Shown one piece after another: positions 51,456 to 64,000 of a stretch of 64,000 nucleotides of DNA; position 1 is the first letter of the stretch, and each line of letters opens with the position of its first letter. The stretch lies in NCBI GenBank assembly GCA_013399895.1, contig VXBA01004867.1, positions 709,653 through 773,652 of the forward strand, in the 5' to 3' direction. Made by a program: the position numbers and the translations under genes. Source of the DNA: Serilophus lunatus. Taxonomy: Eukaryota > Chordata > Aves > Passeriformes > Eurylaimidae. The notes beneath the pieces were generated by a model, which saw only the letters and a list, made by a program, of their open reading frames with translations, was not told the DNA's origin and searched no databases.

Positions 51456-51506
51456 ACCTCGAGGGGCCAAGAGGCCCCAAGAGCTGCAGGTATATATAGT
51501 ATAAGG
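51456..51506 (+). promoter_or_regulatory. TATA-like element after a GC-rich inverted repeat
   Basis: GGGGCCAAGAGGCCCC (51463-51478) is an inverted repeat, followed at 51491 by TATATATAGTATAAGG, a strong TATA-box match. The layout is reminiscent of an LTR or other Pol II promoter on the plus strand. No transcript or gene is visible downstream, so function is unproven. Confidence 0.3.
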
Positions 51507-54500
51507 TGGTTGATTTGTAGTCAGGTTTTCTGCTGTGTTAATGCAGTTTCAGCTGCTTATCAACCCAGACTCTAGCCACACTGGGTTGTTTGGGGGGGTT
51601 GGTGTTGGTTCTCACTGATAACCACACACAATTGGATTAATGTTGGTCAGGACAACTTGCTGAGCACCTGCCTGGCCCAAAATTCAGTTAACTCAAACAG
51701 GAGTGTATCTGTCTTACCACAGTCCTGAAGCCATTATCACAGCAAATTGAGGAGGACTCATTCATTAGCATTCCTGATCTCTACCAGCATCCAAATATGC
51801 CCTACAGATGCTGCCAGACCTTTGAGGCAGTGACTGGGGCAGGTCCACCCTGCTAGGTCTGGGCTCTGTTCTCACCCATCAGACATTCCCCACAGCAGGG
51901 GTGCTGGTGATGGACCTGTGAGTGTCCAGGGCTCATGGGCACATCTCCATCCTGCTTTCCATCTGTATGCAGCAGAGGCAGTATCAAAAGATGGACCATG
52001 AGCACACCACCAAGTGATAGCCTTCCCACAAGAGGATTTTGTGCTTACCTGGCAAAGCCTCTGGGAAAGCCATTGGGAAAGCAACACAACAGTCTTGGGT
52101 CTCCCCATAAGCTCTCTGTGGAGAAAACAGATACCAGGGGAAAAAGAGTCCAAAGGTGTGCACCCATCCCAAGTGTGGTCCTGAACGGGCTGTCTTTACC
52201 CACAGCACACCCACAATCTCTAGTCTCTGCACCTCTTCTCTGGCAGCCTTTCCCTCCTTCCAACATGCCCCCACATGCACTCACATGCACTCACAGCACT
52301 CAGGGGCTGTTCAATTCCACAACACAGAAAGGCTGATGCAAGAGCTACAACCACCTCTGTGACTCAGCAACTTCACCACCTAAAAAGCCTGAGGGACAAG
52401 TTTCTTTCTACAAAGTTTACTTGAGGAGGGAAAAGACAGAAAGTGATGACACGTTGTCCAGTGCGACCCCTTAGACCAAAATCTGGATTGTTTGATCATG
52501 CTGAGCTCTGCCTTGAAATAAAGGTTAAATCCCCTGCCCTGTTTTCCTGCCTCCTCCACAGTTGGGGAAAGTTGTGATCAACTGTCCTGGGGCACACACT
52601 TCTCGTCCTTCCTCTCCAAAGTCACACACCCTGGGCAGCAGGGTCTGCTCCTTTCTGCATCCACAGCACTCATTCACACTCCTCCCCATGCCAATACAGG
52701 AGCTAAGCACCCTTGCAGGTGAAGGTCCCAGCCTGTGGGTTACCCTGTGGTCAGTGCAAGAGCACCAAGAAGTCTCCCACCTGAAGCTGCCTTCAGCTCC
52801 TGAGGAGCCAGGTCCTACACCCAGGGATCACTCAGGTAGATATGGAAGCAGTGTTCTGCCTAGGATTAAAAGATCACAGCACTCCCATTTCATCACAAAC
52901 ATGCAGCTGAGCCCAGCAGGAGCCAAGACAACCCTAAAGCCCTCCCTGAGCCATGTCTTGCTGTCCTGTCGCTGCCCTCCAGTCCAGGGGCAGCTGCATT
53001 TCTGCACCGTTGCCCGTGGATGAGGAGAACTGCGCTGGAGCATCCACGATGCACCGGAGAGCCAACCCTACGCTCCCGCTGCCTCCCCTTGCCATGAAGT
53101 TGCCTACTGCTTTTCCTTATGGATATTACACTTGGCTGACCCCGGGGAGATCCACTAAGCTTTTCCACAGCTGCTCCTCGTGCAGAAGCCTGTGTATGGG
53201 GCAGCGTTAAGGCAAGAGACCATATGGTCCAGCACCGGGGACAATGAGCCACTCACTGGGATGAGCACCGCTGTGATCAGCCATTGTCATGACTGATGGC
53301 AGGAGGACTCTGAGGGAGTTGGGGGTGGGGAGCAAATTTGCACAGCAGATAAGCCCTAATGAAGAGAGAAATAACTTCCTATGATGCGGGAGATTTACAG
53401 AGTTCCAACAGACACATCTGGTCCTGCAAGGAAGGAAACATTTCGCTGCCAGCAAGGCCAGAGATCCATACCTGGGCAGCTTAGCCAGTTGTGCTGAGAA
53501 GGTGTATCTTCCTGATGGGCTTGGGAGTGGGGGAATGAGCAAACACTTCTGGGGAGGAGGGGGAATAAGAGCACAAGGGAGAAAGGTAGAGCAAAACTTG
53601 CCCACAGGAGAGTGGTCTGGGGACTGCAGATCTGCCCCTGTGCTGCAGCTAAAATGCATCTCCTGCAGCATACAGAATTGCTTGCAGGGGAAACTGAGGT
53701 ACAGAGCCAAGAAGTCATTCCTACAGACCAGAACACCCCTACACTAGGAAGAAGAAAACTTTAAAACTTAATTTTGGTCTTTGCATCTCACGAGTCGGTT
53801 CCCAAAAGGAAACTGTTGTCTAATACTGGCTTGAGCACATCCTACAGCCTTCCCCACTGCATGGGAGGAAGCTTTGTCATAGGAACCGCTGCTGAGCCAC
53901 TTTATATTAGAAGTTACTACAGCTCTGCCTGGAAGCCTGCCCTGTACTTTCTATTTTTAGCTGCAGGCAGACCTATTCATATCAGTCAGTGCTGAAACTC
54001 AGGTCCTTACACGCAGATTTGGTGCAGTAATTCAGGGGCATGCAGGTGTCGGGTTTGAGTACAGCTCACCGGCACTAACAATAAACCTATGAGCTCAGTG
54101 CTCCCAAGGCTGGGGCATACGTCGTGGGGTGGGGGGGGAACAGGAGTGTGCTTTGCTAAAGGCATTCCCATCACACACATTGATTCCACAGGATCACACC
54201 ACTGCTTATGTGCAGAGCGAGGCATAGGCTGCAATGTGATTTACCAGCTCAGGGCCATAATCTGCAAGGGAAGCAGGAGAAATGTGATAAGAGAGACGAG
54301 GAAGTGTCCAGAAGTGTAAACATCTTCATAAGGCTCCAAACTAGTGGTTGTTTTCCTGCTTGTTATTTTATCTTTAAAAGCTTTTAGAAGAGAAGCACTT
54401 CATTAGTACTTAACATAGGACGAGTGAAAAATGTCTGCTTTTACAGATAGTCATGGTGAACATAAGGAGAGTAAATCTCAGATATCTGCAATAACTCAGG

Positions 54501-57500
54501 GTTATTTGAGTAAACCAATGCAGCGACAAGACATAGATGTTGGGTGATGGAGTTCCCAATCAGCCAGACCTTGTTCTAATGACGCTTTATCACGCTTCCT
54601 CTTTTCCCAAGTGTGATTGCACTTGCCAAATCTACTCAGGTACCTGACAGCTTGAAAAATAAAAAAACCCTCAGCAGTAAGATTACACACCTCCTCCCCA
54701 AGAGCACTGATATTGCCCAGCATCCTGCAAGTGAGGGGCTGCAGAGCCACCAGCCAAGGGAAATTGTGGCATCCACACCCCCCAGGGAGAATGAAGGCAT
54801 GCCCTGCAAACTGTCCCTCTTCCTCCACCCATAACCTGCCTCTTCTGCCCTTTATGTCCTGTGTGGAAGAGATGTCACTCTCTGAGCCCACAGCTACATC
54901 ACTGTAGGGAGGGATTCAATCCCTGCAGGTCCCCAGAGGCTGTGCCCTGGCAGAAGCACTGGGTTGAACAAGATGGGACCCCAGACCTTCTAGTGCAGAC
55001 ACTTTACATCAAGAAGTCCTCAGATGTGAAGTTGTAGATATTCGTAACATCCTTAATTCATATTTAATATCCTGGAGCTCTCAATGGGTCCAAGAAACTC
55101 CTGCAGAGCCAAGAGCCCTTAGCCTGGGTGCTCAGGAGGAAATGAGAGAAGCCCCATGGAGGTGAAAGGGTCAACACTGGTGCTGGACAGTGGTGATTTC
55201 TCTGTAGCTGCTCTGCAGCAGGTTACTAACTGTTGGTTACCTCTTTCTCTTCCCCATTGTCTCTCTAAGTGGCAAACCAGAACATGTGAGTACTCCCATG
55301 AGCCTCGTAACTATCACTCTGTACTTGGGAGAATTTAATTGAGAAATCTTTTGTCTGATTTGATTCAAATTTTGTAGATAATACTATGTAGAGCTCCACT
55401 AGGTATTTTGAAGCTGATACAGGTTGTCACTCATCATCATTGTACTTTATGGAAGCTAAACTCAACCTTGACATAGGAAAACTGAGTACATTCCCCAGAG
55501 AAAGCTCATCCTCCTACAGTGGGCTTGGAGGAGGAGAGCCACAGCCAAAAACTGTCAGTCCAGGTGGCAGGCATTTATATGGTCAATACCTGTGGATTCA
55601 ATCCCACCAGTTTTCACAGGAAGGAAACACTGTATAGGGCAGTTAACTGGAATTCATCCTTCCTGGCTACAATGCCAATTTGCTCCTGCCTGTAGCAAGC
55701 AAGAAGCCTGAGGCTCTTCTGCTGCAGGCTGCTGCACTCAAAGAAGTGTCAAAGAGGTTTTCCACACTTGCACACACTGCTGGTCCCCAACCACTGCCAT
55801 TTGTCACTCAGGATGGAACCTGCTGCTGGCAGCCCCAGCCCTCCTGACCCAGGGTGTCAGATGGACAAACGCTGTTTCTCCCATCCACACATTTTCCGGT
55901 AGAAGCAGCGACCAATTAATGGGCAAAAAGAGCCCAAAACAAAACAATAGAGAGTGTGAGCATATTAAGTCCTTTTCCATCTCGAGTTTATGCTTCGGCT
56001 GCTACCTTGAGACTGGCATAGAAACCAATGTGCCGTTAGCTTCACACAGCTCCTGGGATCTCCGTGGCACAGTTTACGCTTGGGTGACTCAACTTCTGGA
56101 GGCCATTAGGCAGGGTAATTTCACCAGTTCCTAAGCAAATGCCTGGAGGGGTCCTTGCAAAGCCAGTTCAGCACAGCTGAAATATGGAGGAAATGTTCAC
56201 TTGAATCCTAAAGAGAAATGTAATGACTGCTTTGTAGTAAAGAACATTCAAATCAGCCCTATTTTGGCTGATCGAGTCACAATCTCATCAGTACTCTCTA
56301 AGAAGAAATACTTCTGATAGAGTAAATGAGCTTAACATCTTTGTGGAAGATTTTTCATCAAGTGACAACACCCATTTTGGGAAAAAGTGGCTCACAGCAT
56401 CACTCAGGTGCAGACTTTAAAAGAAAGTGACTTTTTTTCTTGGGGTTTTTTTTTGCCTTTTTTTTTCTCTCTTCTCCTTTTTTTTCCTTTTCTGAAAAGG
56501 CACTTTCTATTTGATGGGCCCAGTCCCACTGAGATGCCAGCTGGCCAAACATATCAGCAAAGGTTTGATCTGTGAAGGGCTGTGACCTGTTTACTCATCG
56601 ATGTGTTGGTAAAAACAAGGCTCTGCAGAAGTTCTCTCATGAGCAGCTTCCACATCTGTGTGTGGACGCTGGGTCCTGACAAGGCTAGTTGGGATTGATT
56701 TTGGTTGCAGGGGTCAGGAAGCCCTTGAAAAGGCTGTAAGTAATGAGGCCTTGGGTCATCCAAGCCCATCAATATAGCAAAAACATAGAGCAACCATTTT
56801 GGGAACAAGCATCCAAGGGTAAACATCATGGGTAGCACCATGAGGAGGAATTAACTGAGAAATCCAAAGAAAACACTGTGGGTTCACTGACAGCTTGCAA
56901 AACAGAGGAGAAATAGTGCTTGGTAAGGTATCTGTACTGATGTCCCCAGAAGGTTGAGGGGCTCCCCACAAACAGAGGAAGCAGGAGGGATGCTTCTCAA
57001 AGCAAAGTAGCTTTGGAAGCGGCAGTAGCTGGTAATTTGTTTTATAATACTGTTTCAAGGTATATATATATTTGCGGGTCCTCCTAGGCAATGCCTCACT
57101 CAGAGGATGGATGTGCTCCTTACCCAGCCTCAGAAATGGGAAAACAGAAGCAGAGAGAGAAGCAGCAATGACTTTTACCCTATGGCTGAGGAGACAAAGC
57201 CTACACCTGTCTTCCTCCTTCAGCTCCACACCTGTTCCTCTGCCCAGCCAGGCACCTGCAGAGGCTGCTTCCCTCTTGTCCCATCTTTCCTTTCAAATGC
57301 TGGCTTTGCCACCTGTGTCAAACAGGACAGAAGGCAGGTGGCTTGTTAGAAACTGTCCCTGCAAATCCCAACTTGTGAATATGCAATGTGTGAATATGCA
57401 ACACTTTGATAGATGTCTGGGGACCTGACAGAATTAATTATAAGAGAGGGGGACAGGACAAGTATGTGAAAGGTGTTTGTGAGGAGCAGTGGGCCAGTGT

Positions 57501-60500
57501 TTTTCAGTGTATATTAGCCAAAACTAGAAAGAGCTGTAGGAAGAAAACAGGAGCCTATGAGCCCTCCCACTGCTGTCTTACCCAGGCACAGACTTATCCT
57601 TGGCCAGCTATAAGTACTTGCCTGAGCTCATCTGTGTGTGTTCCTGTGTACACCCATACAGATGTTCAGCTAACAAGGGACTATATATTAGCAAACGTGT
57701 GCCCTGAACCATGCTCATGCTCATGCAGAAGCATATGTCAGTAGGGAGGGAGAAACAAACCCCAAGAAATGCAGTATCCTCTGGCTGTATGAAAACGTGC
57801 AGGACTGACTGCTACACATGTAGCTCCTGGGATACAGCGGGTCTTGCCCAATGTCCTTGGCACACCAAAGAGGGCAGGGACAAAACGTCCCTGCAGAGGA
57901 ACCTGTTCAGATGAAGGCATCAAGTATCTTGCCAGCTGATGCCTTTGAATAAAGGACTTCATCAAAGAAAACCTACTATGCAAGTGTGGGTGAAACTCAA
58001 ATACTCTAGTCCCCTCCACAAAAAGGATTCTTTTGCTGTCTGCCCCAGGCAGGCTCAAACATCTGCTCCCAAGCAGTAAGCGAAGAAGAAGGACTTGGGC
58101 CCTAACTTTGATCTCCTCTCCTGGGTACCCATGGCTGCACCATCCTTAGGGCAGAAGGGCTGCTGTTAACGGGTAGGGAGCTCAGCTCCCAGCACCAAGG
58201 ATAGCACAGTGTGTGATTTTCCTTTGGTAACTCCCACCTAGCTTCCCCCAACGTTTAGGGAAATAGGCTGCTTGATCTGCGTGGTATTTTTTCATCTTTA
58301 GCACCGACAGTCCTCTGATATTGCCTGTGCTTTTCTTTGGCTCTAACCAGAGCCCTGAAGTTGTTTCTCATATCAAACGCTCCCAGTCAATCTGATTTTT
58401 AGAAAACATAGAGTGTCTGGGGAGAAAGCTGCAAAATATAGAACACATTCCCCATTTGCATCTGAATATTGAAAAACCCCATCATTCCTCTATGGTACAT
58501 CATATCAGCACTACACTTGCCATGAAATATTCATGGCCATTTATTATGATGTTGTTTATTATCCTCATAAAACTTTCCAGCAATCAGTGTCTCTATTTGC
58601 TCAGCCTCCAGCCTGGATGGGTGCTTTTGTGTCTTCTTCAGTGCTGTCAGTGTTTGAATTAATCCAGGTCCCACATCACTGTAAGAACGACACCGTTGCC
58701 CTCCAGGGCTTAGTCCATCCTTGGCTGTTTCCCTGCTTGTGGCACCAACAGAGCACTAACTGGGAATGAGAGGGTGACCATGACATACTCTGCCTGCATT
58801 AGGTTGCTGGAATGGAATGAAATTCAACACAAGATTTACTTCCTGAGTCCAGTGTGACAGCACACACAGCAGTCTTGCATGGGTTGGGAGGACAATGGGA
58901 CACAGTGCTGGTCTCACCATCCATGTGACATTAGGAAAGAGTAAGGAGAGCTCCTGAAGGTTTTATGGTAACTGCCAGACTAATGTTAATGTAAGCTGCT
59001 AAATGCTTTTCAAATGGGTAGTTCTCCGTTTCTTCCTCAGCACCCCTGAGGGTGTGGTGTGGGAAGAACAGATCTGAATCACCTCTGCAACCACCAAACT
59101 GCCCTCCTGGCAAAGAAGCAGAGGCAAGGGCTGGGCCCAGAGGGAGGGTGTGAGAAAGGCAGAGGTAAGTTTCTGGAACAGATGCAGTTTCTGATTGAGA
59201 GCAGTCTTTTATAGCAGGACACTTTGTAAGGGTGCCCATTTTGAAAACCTTTTATTCTTCCTGCAAGAGCTTGTGAGACCTGCCCTTTATGTGTGTAGGG
59301 GAGTAAAAAAAAGGATCTCTGAGGACACCGAGAGCAAGAGCTCTGCTTTCACAGCGATTGCAAAGCTGAAGCTCAGTGGAGTGACCTTGATACAACCTCT
59401 TGTTTCAAACACACAGCAAACATTTCTGCATTGAACAAACTGCTGCAAGAGGATTCAGGCTCCTCGTTTGCCAATGCACTGGCACTGCTTTTCCCCAGAG
59501 CACAGTGTCTTCCAAAAGCAAACTGCATCGGCCTCAGAAAAATAAATAAGTCTACTTTTCACATCATTTCATCTTCTGATAACAGTAATGAACTCGGTCT
59601 GAGGCATTACTGGGAATTAATGACTGCCTGCCTCCTGACTCACCAGCTCTTCCCAGGCTCTCATAAATTCCCAGGAAGTGTTGTGAACCACACATCAACC
59701 TGTAAGCTGAAAATAAAGCCATTGTCCAAAGCCCCGGGGCAAATATATGATGGGCCAGTCACATCTGGAGGCCTGAGAATTGAGATGAGTTCCCAGATAA
59801 ATGCGCTGCCCTGCCCTGATGGCTCAGGGGTGGCAAGCAGAGGGAGCTGCTTCCTGGGGTTCCCTGCAGGATCCCAGTGGAGGTTCTGCATCACTTTTCC
59901 CAAATCAGCCTTGTGGAAACCAGCGTGCATCACCCTTGGGGAACTGTTCCTCTCGATGATTAAACTCATATTGTATGCCACACCTTTAACCTTTTTCCTG
60001 GCTATCTCTTTGGTCTCACAGTGCTCTTGTCTGAGAGATTAAAGAGCCTCTCAGAAGCTGCTCCTGGATGTAGGAACTTCCAGACCATTATCACATCACC
60101 TCTAACCTGCTCTTAATAAACTAAGATGCTTCATTACTGAAAAAAAGCTCTGCTGCTCATATATGCCCAGCAGTTAGAAACCAGGTACATCACATATGGG
60201 AGGCCTCTTGGACTTTCTGCATTTCACATCACACAACTTTTGGCAGGGAGAAGGGCTAATAAAATTGACAGATCTATATACTTATTTAAGTGTCTGGATT
60301 TCCTCCTCTCCCAGTTGCAAATGCAAATTTGTATGTAACTAGCTCCAGTAATTAGAGCTAATGGTTAAAAGGTGTTTGCAGATCGTGCATTTCACAAAGT
60401 TCCCCCTAAGAAAGGACAGATTAGGTTTACTGCTCTTTTTGAAAAATACAAATTTCTGTCATTAGCTGTTCATTGAACGTATCTACCTGGGTGCTCATCT

Positions 60501-61730
60501 CAAGAAATTTAACAAAATTAACAGATTTAGTTAACATGTATTAAGTACAGGTCATGCCCAGAGTTTTATGAATCAGAGCATTCCACCTGGCAAAACAGAT
60601 AGAGGAATGGCAGATAGTGGAATATGTTTTGATTTGGAGAAAATACAGGTGCTACATCAAACCAAAAGGCAGAGCAGTTCCACTTCAGCCCATAGCTGCT
60701 TTCATTTACTGTTGGGTCTCACTTTTGCTGGAGTCATACATCCAAACTACTTAGTCTCCAAGGACAATTGCTGTGCAATACAGGGCAGAGCAGGAGAGAG
60801 ATTTGTCTCATGACAGATTATCCCCAGGGAGAACCAGTGCAACGCTCCAGGTGCTTTGAGAAGACAAGGCCTGGAAAATAATCCTGCACTACAAATGTGG
60901 GGGTTTTTCACCTCCACAGACACCAGCCCTGTCCTTGGGCCCCTGAGGGCAGAACTGGGCTCCCAGAGGGTCCCAGACCAGCATTCATCTCACTTTGGGA
61001 GCCATGTCACAGAGGTATCCCTGGTTAGCCCAGTAGCTGTAGCTGTGTCCCTCTAGGTCTTTAATTAAGGCAGCTTGGGCTTTCCAAGCAGTGGAGCGTG
61101 AAAGCAGCACCTCATAAAAACGTCCCAGTCCCAATAACACTTCTAAATCAGCTTCTTGGGATGCAGCTGTAACAATCCCCGTGGAGAAGCTGTGGCAGCG
61201 AGGGGAGGGTTTTATTGGCACTTAATTATGAGCTTTGGCACAATGCTCTTCATCTGATTCTCTGGAAAACAGCAAGGAGGAGCATTCCAGCACTATGTCA
61301 CCTCCACCAGCAGCTCCCCACTGTTCCTACCCCTTGGCACACATAGGTGCAGGCACTGCAACAACTGCATCCCATTTCTAATTCTCCAAAAACCCAAAAA
61401 CCAACAGTTTTGCCTCTTTCCCTTTAGAGGACCTCTGCTATTTTTCTGGTGGTGACCCATGCATAACTGATTGATTCCTGACATACCAGCTGCTCCCAGG
61501 TTCCTTGTTGTAACACTTTGAGAGAAGTCCCACGGATCAGCAGACCACAGACTAAAAGCTGCTGAAGTGAATGAGTCCCTAGATGGGGAACCTCACTATT
61601 AAGATCTCTTTAACCTGACTGAGTCCCTGCCTGCAGGATCAAAGGTGGCAGCTGGAAGGCTTGAAATGTTCAGAAAGACATGGTTAATTGTGATAGCAAT
61701 TAGCCTCTGCAAGAATTCACCAAGTACATG
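51507..61730. other. Intergenic with one polypyrimidine tract
   Basis: About 10 kb without an assignable gene. The longest frame (203 codons at 59431-60042, plus) has no domain, splice context or compositional sign of coding. A T/C tract lies at 56.43-56.49 kb. An AT-rich segment at 60290-60400 has an ATGCAAAT octamer at 60321 and TAATTAG at 60349, which could be a regulatory element. Confidence 0.5.
56431..56494. repeat. Low-complexity T/C tract
   Basis: About 64 bases, nearly all T and C with one G cluster, run from CTTTTTTTCTTGGGG to CCTTTTCT. No element body is seen next to it. Confidence 0.8.
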
Positions 61731-61900
61731 ATGGATTCTCTGTGCCTGGAAGTGTTTAAATCTCAGTGGAGATCCTTTCGAAAGATAAGCTTATGTTTGG
61801 CCAGAGTGGATGGGCTTAATACAGGAATAGCCCATTTTATGCAAGAAGAGATGAACAGAATGGTCTTTTGAGCTGGAAAATGTCTAAAATCTATGAAGCT
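61731..61900 (+). mobile_element. Old CR1/L3-like LINE 3' end
   Basis: ATGGATTCTCTGTGCCTGG, then GTTTAAATCTCAGTGGAGAT, GGATGGGCTTAATACAGGAA and AATGTCTAAAATCTATGAAG, follow in order the 3' end of an old amniote CR1 family. The usual TGGGCTTGATGCAGGAATTA and AATGGTCCCTTCTGGCC blocks are recognisable but diverged. The copy is much older than the avian CR1 copies in this window. Confidence 0.65.
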
Positions 61901-62518
61901 ATTAATAGAGAGTGAGACATTTCTAGTGGGTTTGACAGCTAGATGACAAATCTGTGTTAAATTCCACAGGCTCCAAAGAAACTACTCAGCCTCATTTTCT
62001 GATATCCTCCAAGGGGTTTCCCAGTGGGGGATTTTAGATTTCCATTTTTTAACTTTAAAATAATTTTCCAAATCAGAAAACTTCTCAACCTCCCCTCCTC
62101 TCACCTCCCTCTGCTCCTCCCCCTTTCCTCTGTCTCAGAGAGTATGTGCCCAGCTGTGTGTGGGTGAACCTCTGGGAGAGGTGGCAGCAGAGCCATCCCA
62201 CATGTGGGATGAACACAGAGCAGTGAGCAGAAGTAGGAGAGACCAAACTTTGCACTTTCCCACCTCAGTGATCTCAGAGGCTGGGGATAAACCCCCTTGC
62301 AGACCCTGTAGAGGCCCCATAGCACAGAGGGGCTGGGAGTCAGTTGATTGGACATATTCTGCTTCTCCCAGAATAAACTGGTTTATCTCTATTTCCCCTT
62401 TAACTCTGCTCTGAAGCCTGATCCTCCCAAATTCATCAGGGCACAACAGTTATGGTTGGTTTTCTTCAGCAGAAAGTGTCAACTGAAAGTGGAAGAAATG
62501 AATGAAAAGTTGGCCAGG
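61901..62518. other. Intergenic, nothing recognised
   Basis: No gene or repeat recognised. A pyrimidine-rich run at 62090-62135 ends in CAG but has no coding exon after it. Confidence 0.5.
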
Positions 62519-62570
62519 CATCATCATCATCATCCTCATTGTCATCATCATCATCATCATCATCATCATG
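62519..62570. repeat. (CAT)n microsatellite
   Basis: About 17 CAT triplets, interrupted once by CCTCATTGT, end at CATG. Length is expected to vary between individuals. Confidence 0.95.
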
Positions 62571-62583
62571 CTAGGAGGTTTGC

Positions 62584-62641
62584 ATTATTATTATTATTGT
62601 TGTTGTTGTTGTTGTTGTTGTTATTATTATTATTATTATAT
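62584..62641. repeat. (TTA)n(TTG)n(TTA)n compound microsatellite
   Basis: A TTA block is followed by about eight TTG triplets and then another TTA block, ending in TATA. It lies 13 bases after a CAT-repeat tract, so the two form one compound trinucleotide locus. Confidence 0.95.
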
Positions 62642-64000
62642 TTACACAAGTATTTACTCTATTAAAAGTAGAAGCATACAAGTCTCTGAATTTTGGTGAG
62701 ATTTCTGACAGGCATGAAAACAGTACCCTGTACTGGGAAAATCTGCTCTCTTATGAGACTGCCAGTCCTTCACAGAGCAAAGAGGTTAATGAAATAGAGG
62801 TAGAAAAAAATTGTAATGTTTCCTGCACTTTCTTGTAATTTAAATGTGTGCTAAGTACTGCATTCTTCCAGAAATCCCAAGTGGAAGAAGTAAAATAACA
62901 ACCACTTGAAGGATTTAACCCAGAAGTCCCTGATTTTATTCATATTTATAATATGAAGTTTGTATAAACCTGTGGAAAGCCTGGGGAAAAGAAAAAAAAA
63001 CAAAAACAAACAAAACCTAAGATGCAGGAATTACTGAAACTCCTGGAAGAGGAGTTATTTCCAGAAATATCAGAGAATTGTTTCTCTTGGACATGTCTTT
63101 TAAAGATGACATTCTCCCTTTTCATTAAGGGGCTTGTGATCATCCTCTGTGCACAATTCAATGTGCAACACAGCAGGGATGATGGGAAAGGAGGCCTGGT
63201 GACACAGAGTTGGATTTCAAAAGCATGCTGCCAAGGAAGATTAAGCCCAGGATTTGAGGACAGGCAAGATCTGGAATAATGTCCAATTGGAGCAGCAGGG
63301 TTCAAGTCTCTCAGATGGATCTCATCACTCCACTCCCTGGGAGAGCTCGCAGCACCTGCCACTCTCAGTTCCCATCCGTGCTCATGATACTCCCATCTAT
63401 CCTCACGAAGCTCCCAACCACTGCTCCCACCACTGCTCCAGTGCCTTTGGAGAAGGTGTCTTTCCTCATCCCACTTGCAGGCTGTAGCTGAGCATGTGTA
63501 GGTGGTGTCAGATCCCCAAGACATACATAAAAAGCAAACGCCACAGAGATGCTCTATACCTGTCTGATGCAGAGCAGCTCCACCAGGTGGGTCCAAGCTC
63601 CTCCCCACCTCCACCACAGTTCTTGGAGCACCTTTGCAACCCATCAGTGAGGGCAGTGCAGAGATTGTGTGTTATCCAAAGGCACTGCACTGCATTGCTG
63701 GTCCTTGCCCATCCCCTGCCAGCCTTGCTTCTCACAAGCACTGCTTTGGCACAACCCCAACCCACCCAGGACAGCAGGCAGCTTGGCGGGGAGCAGCTCC
63801 TCAGAGCTGCTGATGCCCAGTGCCAGTAGGAGTCACACTCTGTCCCTCTGCCCTGCATCAAAGGCTCTGACTTCAGTTATCCTCTTTCATGCACAGCCTG
63901 AGCCTGTACACACCCAGTGTGACTGCGTAGCCAAAGTAGTTATGATCAAAGCCCACCTTGCCCCAGTGTGGGGAACGACCCTGACATTCCTCTGTTCACA
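62642..64000. other. Intergenic, nothing recognised
   Basis: The 232-codon minus-strand frame at 62946-63644 has no domain, includes a run translated from the T/C strand of an A-rich tract at 62990-63015, and overlaps other open frames. I do not regard it as a gene. Confidence 0.5.

Noticed and set aside
53207..53710. 167-codon minus-strand open frame
   Set aside because: No domain, no conserved motif and another overlapping frame. Treated as random.
59431..60042. 203-codon plus-strand open frame
   Set aside because: No recognisable domain, signal or splice context, and an overlapping 106-codon frame on the other strand. Consistent with a random open frame.
62946..63644. 232-codon minus-strand open frame
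   Set aside because: Includes residues translated from a low-complexity tract and shows no domain. Overlapping frames on the plus strand are equally open.
1..64000. CRISPR arrays, tRNA or rRNA genes, operons
   Set aside because: No regularly spaced repeats, cloverleaf-like or rRNA sequence was noticed, and the window is vertebrate in character.

Overview
The window looks like nuclear DNA of a bird. It is vertebrate intron/exon sequence with GT-AG splicing and many 5'-truncated CR1 retrotransposons of avian type (3' ends with the ATTCTAT-type tail). It also carries one fragment resembling an LTR I associate with non-galliform birds. The only intact gene is the 3' part of a GABA-A receptor gamma subunit, best matched to gamma-4 (GABRG4), a subunit described from chicken. 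The species call is inference.

Region 1 to 13340 is intron (probably intron 3 of GABRG4) with one LTR-like fragment. Region 13341 to 22068 holds six consecutive coding exons (exons 4-9 by gamma-family numbering; 221, 83, 138, 153, 203 and 294 bp). They join in frame into 363 residues with a stop codon. This gives most of the extracellular domain including the Cys-loop, all four membrane helices and the M3-M4 cytoplasmic loop. A 3' UTR with an AATAAA signal follows. Exons 1-3 (signal peptide, start of the mature protein) were not found and are probably upstream of the window. The 3.1 kb intron 7 holds a decayed CR1 ORF2 (endonuclease and reverse transcriptase pieces) in the same orientation as the gene.

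Region 22500 to 64000 has no intact gene that I can support. It is a repeat-containing intergenic stretch with two notable relics. At 25.9-26.4 kb, a frameshifted and stop-containing fragment of an LNX-type (ligand of Numb protein X) RING/zinc-finger E3 ligase lies between two CR1 fragments. At 48.6-50.7 kb on the minus strand is a decayed retroviral envelope-like sequence, with a weak direct repeat on either side that may be remnants of its LTRs. Other contents are CR1 3' ends, two older LINE-like tails, a compound trinucleotide microsatellite near 62.55 kb and two polypyrimidine tracts.

No CRISPR, tRNA, rRNA, operon-like or other prokaryotic feature was seen. I do not see strong evidence of a wholly new biological system; the LNX-like relic and the envelope relic are the most unusual items.
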